Positions 1-8,538 of a DNA stretch of 23,601 nt are shown here, piece by piece. The translations under genes and the position numbers were made by a program. Under the pieces are notes generated by a model. It did not search any database, had not been told where the DNA came from, and saw only the letters and a list, made by a program, of their open reading frames with translations. Source of the stretch: Bacillota bacterium (GTDB lineage Bacteria > Bacillota > Clostridia > Oscillospirales > Oscillospiraceae). The DNA is taken from assembly GCA_017861415.1 (NCBI GenBank), contig JAGFXS010000006.1:1-23601 (forward strand), in the 5' to 3' direction. How positions within the stretch are numbered: position 1 is the first letter of the stretch; each line of letters begins with the position of its first letter.

Positions 1-1212
1 ATGCATGCCGTGATCCAGCAGACCCTTGGCGATGTCCATGGCGGTGACATGCTTTTCTTTTGCCTCCCGCTCCATAGTGATGACAAACTCATGCATGCAA
101 AGGCCCTCATTTACCACCTCAAAGCGCTCAGACAGGCGCTTCATCAGATAGTTGGCGTTGAGCACCGCGTGCTTTGCCACCTCCGGCACCCCTTCACGAC
201 CCAGGGTTGCCACATAGCACAGGGCCCGCAGGGCAACCAAAAAATGCCCGTAGAAGGCCTTAACCCGTCCTATTGTTTCAGGGCACTTCTCCTTGGCCTT
301 AAAGCCAACGTTCATGCCCGCATCCACCACATGGGGGGCGGGGAGGAAGGGCGCCAAGAAAGCCTTACAACCCACCGCACCGCTGCCGGGGCCACCTCCA
401 CCGTGGGGGGTGGAGAAGGTCTTGTGGAGATTCAGATGGACACAGTCAAAACCCATATCTCCGGGGCGGATGATGCCCACAATGGGATTCAGATTGGCCC
501 CGTCATAGTAAACTAAGCCACCTGCGTCATGGATGATCTTGGTGATCTCCAGAATATTCTTTTCAAAGATGCCAAGAGTGTTTGGATTGGTAAGCATCAA
601 GCCCGCGGTATCCGGGCCCACCGCGGCGCGCAGCCGCTCTAAATCCACACAGCCGTCCGGCCCGGAGGGGATATTAATCACATCCATGCCGCACATGGTG
701 GCGGTGGCGGGATTTGTGCCGTGGGCGGAGTCGGGAACTATCATCTTTTTACGGGCCGTATCCCCCCGGCTCTGGTGATACTTCTTTATGAGCAGCAAAC
801 CTGTGAGCTCTCCATGGGCTCCCGCAGCAGGCTGGAAGGTCATGGCATCCATGCCCGTGATCTGGGTCAGGTACTGTTCCGCAAGACGCAGCACCCTAAG
901 GGCGCCCCGCACGGTAAACTGAGGCTGGAGGGGGTGGATATCAGCAAATCCGGGGAGTGTAGTCACTTTTTCATTGATTTTCGGGTTATACTTCATGGTG
1001 CAGCTACCCAAGGGATAAAACCCGTGGTTCACGCCGAATGCACGCTTCTCCAGGGCGGAATAATGGCGGCTAACATCCGTCTCTGATAGCTCCGGCAGGG
1101 GCAGAGGAATTCTTCTTTTCTGCTCCTCAGGCAGGGTAAAGGAGGGGACATCACAAGGGGGCAGACAATGGGTCTTTCTGCCTTCCACACTCTTTTCAAA
1201 CAGAAGCTTCAT
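1..1212 (-). CDS. gcvPB: Glycine dehydrogenase (decarboxylating) subunit 2, partial (3' end outside window)
   Basis: This is the PLP-carrying subunit of the split P-protein of the glycine cleavage system. It decarboxylates glycine and passes the aminomethyl group to the lipoyl arm of GcvH. Translating the minus strand from the ATG at 1212 gives an open frame of 404 codons that leaves the window at base 1, so the C-terminus (roughly 70-80 residues by family length) is missing. The PLP lysine lies in HLNLHKTFSTPHGGGG (about K264), and PLGSCTMKYNP and DSAHGTNPAT are typical of the family. The start lies 2 nt beyond the gcvPA stop, with only a weak purine-rich GAGAGAG upstream, so translation is probably coupled. 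It is the last gene visible in the gcvT-H-PA-PB operon. The identification is secure. Confidence 0.95.
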   Translation of the reverse strand, partial: MKLLFEKSVEGRKTHCLPPCDVPSFTLPEEQKRRIPLPLPELSETDVSRHYSALEKRAFGVNHGFYPLGSCTMKYNPKINEKVTTLPGFADIHPLQPQFTVRGALRVLRLAEQYLTQITGMDAMTFQPAAGAHGELTGLLLIKKYHQSRGDTARKKMIVPDSAHGTNPATATMCGMDVINIPSGPDGCVDLERLRAAVGPDTAGLMLTNPNTLGIFEKNILEITKIIHDAGGLVYYDGANLNPIVGIIRPGDMGFDCVHLNLHKTFSTPHGGGGPGSGAVGCKAFLAPFLPAPHVVDAGMNVGFKAKEKCPETIGRVKAFYGHFLVALRALCYVATLGREGVPEVAKHAVLNANYLMKRLSERFEVVNEGLCMHEFVITMEREAKEKHVTAMDIAKGLLDHGMH

Positions 1213-1214
1213 GT

Positions 1215-2531
1215 CTACACCAACTCTCTCAATAACTTTGCCACCAGATGGATTTCCTCTATGCTCACCATCTCCGTGGCACACCACAGGATACCGCCGC
1301 CCTGAAGGGACAAGCCCCCCAGAATCCCGGCGTCACCCAGCTTATTCATGACAACCACCGTTTCATAGGGGCATTCCGTCACGAATTCATGAAAGAATTC
1401 TCCCTTGTGCCGCAGCGCAAACCCGGGAATCTTGGAAATTTCCTGGGCCAGATAATGCGCCTTGCTATAGCACTGCTCCGCCACCTGACGCATGCCCTCT
1501 GGACCCATGGTGGCCATATACACCGCCGCGGTGGTAGCACACAGGGCCTGGTTGGAGCAGATGTTGCTACTGGCCTTCTCCCGGCGAATATGCTGCTCTC
1601 TGGCTTGCAGTGTCAGGACAAAAGCTCGTCTTCCCTCTTCATCGGTGGTCTCACCGGCGATACGGCCGGGGAGCTTTCGCATCATGGCCTCAGTGGTGGC
1701 CATAAAGCCCAGGTAGGGACCCCCGAAGCCCAAAGGCAGGCCCAAGGGCTGACCGTCACCCACGGCCACATCCGCCCCGCACTCGGCGGGGGTCTTCAAA
1801 ATGGCGGTGGCAATGGGATTGACACTTATGACAAACTTTGCGCCGCCCTCGTGTGCAATGGCGCCGATCTCCTCCGCCTGTTCCAGCATGCCAAGGCTGT
1901 TGGGCTGCTGAATCAGAACGCAGGCCGTGTCGCCGGAGAGCATGTCCCGCAGGGCGTCAACATCAGTGACGCCATCTTTCGCGGGGATCAGCTCCATCTC
2001 ATAGTCTGAGGCCCAACAATAGGTACGGATGACTTCAATTGTCTGTGGATCCGCCACGGCAGACACCAGGGCTTTTGTGCGCTTCCGATCCCGGCACATG
2101 GCGATGGCTTCCGCTGCCGCTGTGGCGCCGTCGTAGACGGAGGCGTTGGACACATCCATCCCCGTTAATTGGCAGATCATGGTCTGAAATTCGAAAATAG
2201 ACTGAAGGATACCCTGGGACAGCTCCGCCTGATAGGGGGTATAGGCGGTGACAAAGGTCTCCTTAGAGGCGATGGCGGAGACGACGGCGGGGATATAGTG
2301 GCGATAGGCTCCCGCTCCCCGGAGGATAGTGGTGTACACCTTGTTCTTGCCTGCCAGATCGGCCATCATGCGGAATAGCTCCAGTTCGTTCTTGCCGGAA
2401 GGGATGTCAGGACCATCCTTTAAGATCAGCTCCTGGGGCAGACCCCGATATAGCTCCTCCAGGCTGCTCAGCCCCAGGGCCTCCAGCATCTCCTTTTGCT
2501 GGGCCGCCGTGGTCGGCAGATAGTTTCCCAT
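1215..2531 (-). CDS. gcvPA: Glycine dehydrogenase (decarboxylating) subunit 1
   Basis: This is the N-terminal-half subunit of the two-subunit glycine decarboxylase; it pairs with GcvPB and lacks the PLP lysine itself. It has 438 residues, close to the usual length. Recognisable stretches are the N-terminal YLPTTAAQQKEMLEALG, RGAGAYRHYIPAVV, TPYQAELSQG, GDGQPLGLPLGFGGPYLG and REQHIRREKASSNICSNQAL, all typical of the family. The ATG at 2531 is preferred because GGGGGAGGG lies about 7 nt upstream; a TTG one codon earlier (2534) would abut the gcvH stop. It is third in the gcv operon, 3 nt after gcvH. No key residue appears to be lost. Confidence 0.95.
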   Translation of the reverse strand: MGNYLPTTAAQQKEMLEALGLSSLEELYRGLPQELILKDGPDIPSGKNELELFRMMADLAGKNKVYTTILRGAGAYRHYIPAVVSAIASKETFVTAYTPYQAELSQGILQSIFEFQTMICQLTGMDVSNASVYDGATAAAEAIAMCRDRKRTKALVSAVADPQTIEVIRTYCWASDYEMELIPAKDGVTDVDALRDMLSGDTACVLIQQPNSLGMLEQAEEIGAIAHEGGAKFVISVNPIATAILKTPAECGADVAVGDGQPLGLPLGFGGPYLGFMATTEAMMRKLPGRIAGETTDEEGRRAFVLTLQAREQHIRREKASSNICSNQALCATTAAVYMATMGPEGMRQVAEQCYSKAHYLAQEISKIPGFALRHKGEFFHEFVTECPYETVVVMNKLGDAGILGGLSLQGGGILWCATEMVSIEEIHLVAKLLRELV

Positions 2532-2534
2532 CAA

Positions 2535-2915
2535 TCAGCCCTCCCCCTGGCAGAGCGTTTCGTACTCCTCCGCAGACAGAAGCTCTTCCCGGTCGGTGAT
2601 CCCCTCCACTTCCACCAGCCAAGCACCGTAGGGATCCTGATTGATGGCCTCAGGGGTATCCAGAAGGTCCTCGTTTACGGCAGACACCGTGCCAGTCAAG
2701 GGGGAGTACACATCGGATACAGCCTTCACGCTCTCCACATCTCCCAAGGCTTCCCCTGCGGTGATGGGATCACCCACCTCAGGCAGGTTCACAAAAACCA
2801 GGCTGCCAAGCTGATCCTGGGCAAAATCGGTCAGACCCACTTTGGCGGTATCCTCAGAGGTAAACTCCACCCATTCGTGGCTCTTGCTGTACAATAAATG
2901 TTCGGGATAATTCAT
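2535..2915 (-). CDS. gcvH: Glycine cleavage system H protein
   Basis: This is the lipoyl carrier that shuttles the aminomethyl intermediate from the P-protein to the T-protein and is then reoxidised by the L-protein. It has 126 residues, the normal length. The lipoylation site is K64 in [15 protein letters not shown], followed by [20 protein letters not shown], the standard H-protein core. The ATG at 2915 has GAGAGGAG about 10 nt upstream. It sits 47 nt after gcvT and 3 nt before gcvPA, so it is part of the riboswitch-controlled operon. No lipoate ligase or dihydrolipoyl dehydrogenase gene is seen in the window; these must lie elsewhere or beyond the left edge. Confidence 0.97.
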   Translation of the reverse strand: MNYPEHLLYSKSHEWVEFTSEDTAKVGLTDFAQDQLGSLVFVNLPEVGDPITAGEALGDVESVKAVSDVYSPLTGTVSAVNEDLLDTPEAINQDPYGAWLVEVEGITDREELLSAEEYETLCQGEG

Positions 2916-2962
2916 AAATAAAAAACTCCTCTCAAATATAAAGAACTCTACAATTGAAGTGC

Positions 2963-4042
2963 TTACCCTTTGTAGAAGGGCAACTCCACCACCTGTGCCG
3001 CAATGCGTCTGCCCCGCACTTCCGCTTCCAGCACAGTGCCAGGGGCACTGTATGCTTTCTCCACCAGCGCCATGGCATAGGCGGCTTTCAAATAGGGCAG
3101 ATGGGTGCCGGAGGTGGTTCGCCCTACCCGAGTCTCCCCTGCAAAGAGGGTTGCATCCTCCCGGATAATCCCCCGTCCGGTGACCTTAAGACCAACACGG
3201 CTGATGGCAGGCTCACCCCGATCTATGAGAGCCTGCTTCCCGATGAAGTCTTCCTTCTGCATCTTGACGGCAAAGTCCAGTCCGGTTTCCAGAGGACTGA
3301 CCTCATCGTCCATCTCATGACCGTATAGCGGCATGGAGGCCTCCAGCCGAAGGGTGTCCCGGGCGCCTAGACCGCAGGGAACCAGTCCCTTTTCCTTCCC
3401 TGCTTCCATGAGCGTCTTCCAGAGATCAGGAGCGCACTCTGCCTTGCAGTACAACTCATAGCCAAAGGAGCCGGTGTAGCCCGTCCGGGAGATGAGGCAA
3501 GAGATTCCCGCCACGTCTACCTGATCCACAAAGGTATAGTAGCCCTTGGGCAAGGCCTCTTCGGAAACCAGACCCGTCAGAATTTCCTTAGACGCCGGCC
3601 CCTGAAGAGCAAGCTGTGCCATCTCGTCAGAAATATCCTCCGCCTTAGTGTCTCCCACCAGATTGCCCAGAATCCAGGTCACATCTTTTTCTCGATTGGC
3701 AGCATTGACTACCATCAGATAGCGATCCTCGGCCATCTTATAGATCAAGAGATCGTCAATGACACCGCCTTTGGGATTGAGCATGGGACTGTAGCGCACC
3801 CGTCCCACCTTCATATCCGAAAATTCATTTGAACAGATCCGGTTCAGGGTGTGTAAGGCATCGGCCCCGGTGAAGAGTACTTCTCCCATATGGGACACAT
3901 CAAAGAGGCCCGCGGCCTCTCGGACTGCCATATGCTCTTCAATAATCCCCTGATACTGCACCGGAAGCAGGTACCCGGCAAAGGGAACGATCTTCCCGCC
4001 CCATTCCAAGTGTACCTCATATAGTGGTGTTTTTTTCTCCAT
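2963..4042 (-). CDS. gcvT: Aminomethyltransferase (glycine cleavage T protein)
   Basis: The T-protein transfers the methylene group from aminomethyl-GcvH to tetrahydrofolate, giving 5,10-methylene-THF and releasing ammonia. It has 359 residues, matching the family. [20 protein letters not shown] and the folate-site region [19 protein letters not shown] lie in the N-terminal domain. [16 protein letters not shown] and [20 protein letters not shown] follow, then a C-terminal beta-barrel domain. The frame stays open upstream to 4111, but the ATG at 4042 is chosen because AAAGGA lies just ahead and the protein then begins [11 protein letters not shown], as in other GcvT proteins. The upstream part overlaps the riboswitch terminator and is not coding. 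It is the first gene of the gcv operon. Confidence 0.96.
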   Translation of the reverse strand: MEKKTPLYEVHLEWGGKIVPFAGYLLPVQYQGIIEEHMAVREAAGLFDVSHMGEVLFTGADALHTLNRICSNEFSDMKVGRVRYSPMLNPKGGVIDDLLIYKMAEDRYLMVVNAANREKDVTWILGNLVGDTKAEDISDEMAQLALQGPASKEILTGLVSEEALPKGYYTFVDQVDVAGISCLISRTGYTGSFGYELYCKAECAPDLWKTLMEAGKEKGLVPCGLGARDTLRLEASMPLYGHEMDDEVSPLETGLDFAVKMQKEDFIGKQALIDRGEPAISRVGLKVTGRGIIREDATLFAGETRVGRTTSGTHLPYLKAAYAMALVEKAYSAPGTVLEAEVRGRRIAAQVVELPFYKG

Positions 4043-4090
4043 GTTCGCATTCCTTTCTGCTGCAGTGTGCCTTGGCCCCCACTTTTGTAT

Positions 4091-4128
4091 ACAAAAACGG
4101 AGGCGCAACAAAATATGTGCGTCTCCGT
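4091..4128 (-). terminator. Intrinsic terminator, expression platform of the glycine riboswitch
   Basis: Read on the minus strand, ACGGAGACGCA is followed by a short A/T-rich loop and TGCGCCTCCGT, then TTTTTGT. The stem is 11 bp with one A-C mismatch. It lies directly after the second glycine aptamer and 49-54 nt before the gcvT start. The likely arrangement, inferred from known glycine ON-switches, is that glycine binding disfavours this hairpin and lets transcription reach gcvT. Confidence 0.85.
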
Positions 4129-4132
4129 ATCT

Positions 4133-4300
4133 AACCTGAAAGATTCTCCCCGAAACACGGAGATTGCCTCTTCGGTGTCATGGTCGCTCCATGACTCTCC
4201 AGAGTGTCGTCCGGGCCCGGTCCCTGTTACCTGAGAGTTTTCACGCCCTCCCCTTCGGTGCCGCTTCACCATCTTCCAGCGGTCTCTCCCGAGCCCATCA
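4133..4300 (-). ncRNA. Tandem glycine riboswitch (gcvT element)
   Basis: On the minus strand the leader contains two copies of the glycine aptamer signature. The first copy reads CGGGAGAGACCGCTGGAAG, then CACCGAAGGGG, then AAACTCTCAGGTA and CAGGGACCG. The second has ACTCTGGAGAGTC, then CACCGAAGAGGCAATCTC and AATCTTTCAGGT. These GGAGAG / CACCGAAG / CTCTCAGGT blocks are diagnostic of the family. A short linker joins the two aptamers, and a terminator follows at once. It is placed between the promoter at 4330-4358 and gcvT, so it controls the whole gcv operon in cis. The open frame that crosses it is not a gene. Confidence 0.95.
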
Positions 4301-4329
4301 TCCTGCTGTATTTATTTTTATTTATGGCT

Positions 4330-4358
4330 ATCATAGCATTTGCTTCCAGCTTTGTCAA
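4330..4358 (-). promoter_or_regulatory. Sigma-70-type promoter of the gcv operon
   Basis: On the minus strand a perfect -35 TTGACA (4353-4358) is followed by a 17-bp spacer and -10 TATGAT (4330-4335). The predicted start near 4323 lies about 25 nt before the first glycine aptamer. Confidence 0.85.
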
Positions 4359-4384
4359 TTATGCAAACCGGGGATTTCCTGTCC

Positions 4385-4413
4385 TTTACTTTGAGGCAAA
4401 TCCCCAGTATAAT
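4385..4413 (+). promoter_or_regulatory. Sigma-70-type promoter of rpoN
   Basis: The -35 is TTTACT (4385-4390), with a 17-bp spacer and a perfect -10 TATAAT (4408-4413). The start codon is about 39 nt downstream of the -10. The promoter is flanked by an inverted repeat, GGGGATTT (4370-4377) and AAATCCCC (4398-4405), which spans the -35 and most of the spacer and could be an operator. Confidence 0.75.
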
Positions 4414-4451
4414 GTCCGCAAAGCAGACAGTTTGAAAGGAGGGAGCTTCCC

Positions 4452-5789
4452 TTGGGCGCCATGGATCAGATTCTACATCTGGCACAGCAATTGCAGCTTT
4501 CTCCCTCCCTTTTGCAGTCTATGAAAATCCTTCAGATGAACACCCAGGAGTTGGGAGAATACCTCACCCGTCAGGCAGAGGAGAATCCGGTTTTAGAGGA
4601 AGACCCGGATTTTGATCGAGTGCTCGCCTGGGCCAACCTGCGGGCCAGCGCCCCCTGGTTGGATACCTCCGCACCCGAGGATCTCCCTGAGGGTATCTCC
4701 CCCGAGGGGACGGATACGCTCCCTCTGTTTCTCCGAGATCAGATCTCCCGTCTGGGGCTTGCTAAGCCTCTGGAAGCTCTCTGTTTCTATCTGTCGGAGA
4801 TGATAGATGACAAAGGTTACCTTTTAGAAGCGGATCTGGAGGATCTTCTGGATACCGGCGTGCCTGAGCCGCTACTTCTTGAGGGCGTGTCCGTAATGCA
4901 AAGTCTGGATCCCCCTGGCATCGCCGCCAAAAACTTGGCCCAGTGCCTCACCCTGCAGCTTGACCGTATCCCGGGGGATCAGTCCGTAGCCCGGGCGATG
5001 GTGGCGGGCCATCTGGAGGATCTCTCAAAGGGACACTACGCGGCGATAGCAAAATCCTTGAGTACCCCGATGTCCTCTGTACAGGCGGCAGCAGCTGTCA
5101 TTCAGGGGCTAAACCCACGGCCAGGGTCAGCGTGGGCCACCCCGGAACCCATCGTCTATATCCGCCCTGACGCCTGGGTGGTGGACTCCGAGGAGGGACT
5201 TCAACTGGTACTCAACCAATGGGATTTGCCCCGCTACCGCCTTTCCGATGCATACTTAAAAATGCTGGAGACCACCGAAGATCCGGAGGTTCGTCGTTAT
5301 CTTCAGGAAAGGCTGCAGAAAAGCCAATGGCTTCTCCACTGTGTCACCCGACGTGAGAGCACCTTAACTCGCTGCCTGGAGCTTTTGATGCATCGGCAGG
5401 CGGATTACTTCACCGGTAAAATCCCGGCCCCCGTGCCCCTTGGCCGCTATGAGCTGGCGGAGGAGCTGGAGCTGCATCCCTCCACCGTGAGCCGCGCCTT
5501 GGGCCACAAACACCTTCAATGCAAGGAGGGAATCTTCCCTCTATCTCACTTTTTTCCCCGGCGGGTGGGAGAGGCCGCCACCCCCCTCTCCTCCTTGATG
5601 ATTAAGGCTGCCATTGTCCGACTTATTCGGCAGGAAAACCCCAGACACCCCTTGAGCGATCAGGCCTTGATGCTTCTTTTGGCACAGGATGGATTGTCCA
5701 TTTCCCGCCGAACTGTTGCCAAATATCGGGAGGCGCTGGGGCTGCCATCCAGCTTCCGTCGGCAGTCTTCTGGTGATTCTGACCAATGA
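4452..5789 (+). CDS. rpoN: RNA polymerase sigma-54 factor
   Basis: This is the alternative sigma factor that directs RNA polymerase to -24/-12 promoters and depends on AAA+ enhancer-binding proteins for melting. It has 445 residues. The N-terminal activator-interaction region is glutamine/leucine-rich, LAQQLQLSPSLLQSMKILQM (about residues 9-28), ending in EENPVLEEDPD. A core-binding domain and a helix-turn-helix (LAEELELHPSTVSRALGHKH, about 328-347) follow. The RpoN box SRRTVAKYRE lies at 418-427; the usual first residue, Ala, is Ser here. The TTG at 4452 is preferred to the ATG at 4461 because AGGAGGG lies 8 nt ahead of it. It is a single-gene unit divergent from gcv and followed by a terminator. 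A likely client promoter is at 11452. Confidence 0.95.
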   Translation: MGAMDQILHLAQQLQLSPSLLQSMKILQMNTQELGEYLTRQAEENPVLEEDPDFDRVLAWANLRASAPWLDTSAPEDLPEGISPEGTDTLPLFLRDQISRLGLAKPLEALCFYLSEMIDDKGYLLEADLEDLLDTGVPEPLLLEGVSVMQSLDPPGIAAKNLAQCLTLQLDRIPGDQSVARAMVAGHLEDLSKGHYAAIAKSLSTPMSSVQAAAAVIQGLNPRPGSAWATPEPIVYIRPDAWVVDSEEGLQLVLNQWDLPRYRLSDAYLKMLETTEDPEVRRYLQERLQKSQWLLHCVTRRESTLTRCLELLMHRQADYFTGKIPAPVPLGRYELAEELELHPSTVSRALGHKHLQCKEGIFPLSHFFPRRVGEAATPLSSLMIKAAIVRLIRQENPRHPLSDQALMLLLAQDGLSISRRTVAKYREALGLPSSFRRQSSGDSDQ

Positions 5790-5798
5790 ATCCATGAT

Positions 5799-5844
5799 AT
5801 CCCCTTCGTCTTTGTGCCTTAACACAAGGACGAAGGGGATTTTT
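5799..5844 (+). terminator. Intrinsic terminator after rpoN
   Basis: ATCCCCTTCGTC pairs with GACGAAGGGGAT; the inner TTTGTG/CACAAG extends the stem, and TTTTT follows. It begins about 10 nt after the rpoN stop. Confidence 0.9.
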
Positions 5845-6020
5845 AGGCTTCTGCTCCATATCCTCCTGATTTTTTCTATGCTATACTGAAGGCACTTTCA
5901 CAGGGTGCCCTTGGTCTATAACGGCCATTCTTGTCCCCGCTACGGTTCCACGAAAAAAAAGCGATAATATTGGGCACTCTTGCATAAGAATATAAGATAT
6001 TGTGGAAAGGATGAACGGAC

Positions 6021-7048
6021 ATGAAACAGTTTTTGATCAAACCTCTCATCTCCCAGCTGGCAAGCTGTCAGGAGTTCGCTACTGAGTTTCACCTGGGCGA
6101 GGACGATCTAATTCTCACCAACGAATACATCTACACCCCGGCATTCGGTGCCATGAACCTCTCCTGTCAGGTGATGTTTCAGGAGAAGTACGGTGTGGGC
6201 GAGCCCTCCGACGACATGGTGGAGGCCATGATGTCTCTCCCGTGCTGGATCTCTATGATGGCAACGTGGCTCTTGCCAAGGGCAAGGAGCTGATCATCGT
6301 CCCCACCACCTGTGGTACAGGCAGTGAGGTAACCAACATCTCCATTCTGGCCCTCAACAGTCGCGGCACCAAAAAAAAGGGTTTGGCGGGCCCCGCCCTT
6401 TTCGCGGACCACGCAGTGCTGATTCCGGAGCTTCTCCACGGCCTGCCCTTCCGGTTCTTCGCCACCAGCTCTATCGACGCTCTGGTCCACGCCGTGGAAT
6501 CCAGCCTCTCTCCCAAGGCCACGGAATTCTCCAAGCTCTTCGGTCACCGCGCCATTGAAATCATCCTCCGGGGCTTCATGGAGATCCGCGACAAAGGCCA
6601 AGAGGCCAGAATTCCTCTGCTGGGCGATTTCCTCGTCGCCAGCACCTATGCGGGCATCGCCTTCGGCAACGCCGGCTGCGCCGCTGTCCATGCCCTGAGC
6701 TATCCCCTGGGCGCTGTGTACCACGTCCCTCACGGCGAAGCCAACTACGCTATGTTTACAGGCGTGCTCAATAAGTATATCTCCATCAAAGCCGATGGTG
6801 AGATCGCAAAGCTCAACGCCTTTATCGCGGACATTCTGGGCTGTGAGGTCTCCTGCGTTTATGAGGAGCTGGAAAACCTGCTAAATATCCTCATTCCCAA
6901 GAAACCGCTCCATGAGTATGGCATGACAGAGGCAGATATCCAGGGCTTTACCGATTCCGTCCGGGAAAACCAGCAACGCTTGATGGCCAATAACTTTGTC
7001 CCCCTAGATGACGCCGCCGTCTACGACATATATAATACCTTATTTTAA
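6021..7048 (+). pseudogene. 4hbD: 4-hydroxybutyrate dehydrogenase, broken by an internal deletion and frameshift
   Basis: The intact enzyme is an iron-dependent alcohol dehydrogenase that reduces succinate semialdehyde to 4-hydroxybutyrate. The first part (ATG 6021, AAAGGA ahead) reads through ILTNEYIYTPAF and VMFQEKYGVGEPSDDMVEAMMS near 6229. The family then continues only in another frame, LDLYDGNVALAKGKELIIVP from about 6242, to the stop at 7048. The second part keeps PTTCGTGSEVTN and the metal-site regions SSIDALVHAVE and HALSYPLGAVYHVPHGEANY. Compared with the Clostridium kluyveri protein as I recall it, about 33 residues are absent at the junction, including the NAD-binding GGGS segment. 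The frames imply loss of 3n+1 bases, about 100. Read as printed, the product stops at about residue 90. An assembly error is possible. The aminotransferase follows after 33 nt. No convincing promoter was found between 5845 and 6020. Confidence 0.8.
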
Positions 7049-7081
7049 CCATTCATGAATTGATAAGAAGGAGTGTTTTTC

Positions 7082-8434
7082 ATGCTAGCAAAAGAACTGC
7101 CCGGCATCATTACTGAAACTCTTCCCGGCCCAAAGGCCAAGGCCATCATTGACCGCCGCGCTGCCGCTGTGCCCTCCGCTGTAAAGTGCGTGTATCCCGT
7201 GGTGATCAGCCGCGGTGAAGGCGCCATGCTGGAAGACGTGGACGGCAACCGCTTCCTAGACTGGATCGGCGGCGTCGGCGTTTTGAACATCGGCTACTCC
7301 CAGCCCGAAGTCGTCGAGGCTGTCAAAGCCCAGGCAGAACGCTATTTCCACGGCATGTTCAATATCGTCACCCACGAAGGCTATGTATCTCTGGCTGAAA
7401 AGCTGGCCTCTATCGTTCCCGTCAAGGGAGACAAGAAGAGGACCTTCCTTGCCAACTCCGGTGCCGAAGCTAATGAAAACGCTGTGAAAATTGCCAGAGG
7501 CTACACCAAGCGCCCCAACATCATTGTCTTCTCCGGCGCCTTCCACGGCCGCACCATGCTTACCATGACCATGACCTCCAAGAAGGCTTACGCCACCGGC
7601 ATGGGCCCCTTCCCCGATGGCATCTATCGCGCACGCTTCCCCTACTACTATCGTGATCCCGCCGGCCTGCCCGAGGAAGCCCGCGTTGAATACTACATGG
7701 AGAGCCTCAAGACCGTATTCGAAGAAGCTTCTCCCGCTCACCTCACCGCAGCCATCGTGGTGGAGCCCCTTCAGGGCGAAGGCGGCTTTATCCCCGCTCC
7801 TATCGAATGGGTAAAAGCTGTCCGTCAACTCTGTGACGAGCATGGCATCCTCCTCATCGCCGACGAAGTACAGAGCGGCTTCTGCCGTACCGGCAAGATG
7901 TTTGCCTGTGAGCACTGGGCCGAGGAAGGCATTCAGCCCGACATCCTGGCTACCGCCAAGTCCATCGCCGGCGGCGTTCCCCTCAGTGCTGTTGTGGCCC
8001 GTGAGGAGATCATGGAAAATATCCCCGGCGGCACCATCGGCGGAACCTACGGCGGCAACGCCTTAGCCTGCGCCGCTGCTCTGAAAGTGATCGAAGTCAT
8101 GGAGCGCGACAATCTGGCCGAACGTTCCGCAGCCATAGGCAAGGTGGTTATGGAGCAGGTCACCTCCTGGCAGAAGGAATTCCCCATCATCGGTGATGTT
8201 CGCGGCATGGGCGGCATGGTCGGCATTGAGTTTGTCAAGGATCCCATCACCAAGGAGCCCGACGCTCCCTTCGTCAATGCACTGGTTCAGGAAGCTGCTA
8301 AGCGCGGCCTGATGATCGAGAATGCCGGTACCTTTGGCAACGTCATCCGCTTCCTGGCCCCCCTGGTCATGACCGATGAACAGCTGGATGCCGGTCTGGC
8401 TATCTTTAAAGAATCCATCAAGGCTCTCCTGTAA
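7082..8434 (+). CDS. gabT: Class III aminotransferase, probable 4-aminobutyrate aminotransferase
   Basis: This PLP enzyme is predicted to convert GABA plus 2-oxoglutarate (or another keto acid) to succinate semialdehyde plus the amino acid. It has 450 residues. SGAEANENAVK (about 126-136) is the cofactor phosphate region, and FSGAFHGRT follows. ADEVQSGFCRTGKMFA carries the PLP-ring aspartate (about D261). The PLP lysine is about K293 in ATAKSIAGGVPLSAV, and GGTYGGNALACAAAL follows. The ATG at 7082 has AAGGAG 8 nt upstream; the GTG at 7073 has no such site. It probably shares a transcript with the broken 4hbD and ends at a strong terminator at 8479. Substrate choice rests on context (4hbD, abfD) and on GabT-like motifs; other omega-amino acids are possible. 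Confidence 0.88.
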   Translation: MLAKELPGIITETLPGPKAKAIIDRRAAAVPSAVKCVYPVVISRGEGAMLEDVDGNRFLDWIGGVGVLNIGYSQPEVVEAVKAQAERYFHGMFNIVTHEGYVSLAEKLASIVPVKGDKKRTFLANSGAEANENAVKIARGYTKRPNIIVFSGAFHGRTMLTMTMTSKKAYATGMGPFPDGIYRARFPYYYRDPAGLPEEARVEYYMESLKTVFEEASPAHLTAAIVVEPLQGEGGFIPAPIEWVKAVRQLCDEHGILLIADEVQSGFCRTGKMFACEHWAEEGIQPDILATAKSIAGGVPLSAVVAREEIMENIPGGTIGGTYGGNALACAAALKVIEVMERDNLAERSAAIGKVVMEQVTSWQKEFPIIGDVRGMGGMVGIEFVKDPITKEPDAPFVNALVQEAAKRGLMIENAGTFGNVIRFLAPLVMTDEQLDAGLAIFKESIKALL

Positions 8435-8478
8435 CCTCATTCTCCCATACTCATAAAAAATATATCTCCAAGCTCAGA

Positions 8479-8528
8479 GGCGGCACCCCCCTTCGCGGAG
8501 TTCTCTCCGCGAGGGGGCGCCGCCTTTT
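8479..8528 (+). terminator. Strong intrinsic terminator after gabT
   Basis: GGCGGC-A-CCCCCCT-T-CGCGGAG, loop TTCT, then CTCCGCG and AGGGGG-C-GCCGCC form a roughly 20-bp stem followed by TTTTCTTG on the plus strand. The convergent regulator at 8539 ends just beyond it, so it may also block minus-strand transcription, although no T-tract directly follows the stem on that strand. Confidence 0.9.
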
Positions 8529-8538
8529 CTTGTAAGGT

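Noticed and set aside
1248..2009. A 253-codon plus-strand open frame opposite gcvPA, and similar long frames opposite gcvPB, gabT, the amidohydrolase and the binding protein.
   Set aside because: They are mirror frames of GC-rich coding sequence, without ribosome binding sites or recognisable products, opposite clearly identified genes.
3844..4272. A 142-codon minus-strand open frame upstream of and overlapping gcvT.
   Set aside because: It runs through the glycine riboswitch and then overlaps gcvT in another frame; its composition and product do not look like a protein.
5970..5998. TTGGGCACTCTTGCA ahead of the broken 4hbD, as either a sigma-54 or a sigma-70 (TTGGGC-17-TAAGAT) promoter.
   Set aside because: Sigma-54 core spacing is only 8 bp. 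As a sigma-70 promoter, initiation near 6005 would fall inside the ribosome binding site. No promoter is called for this unit.
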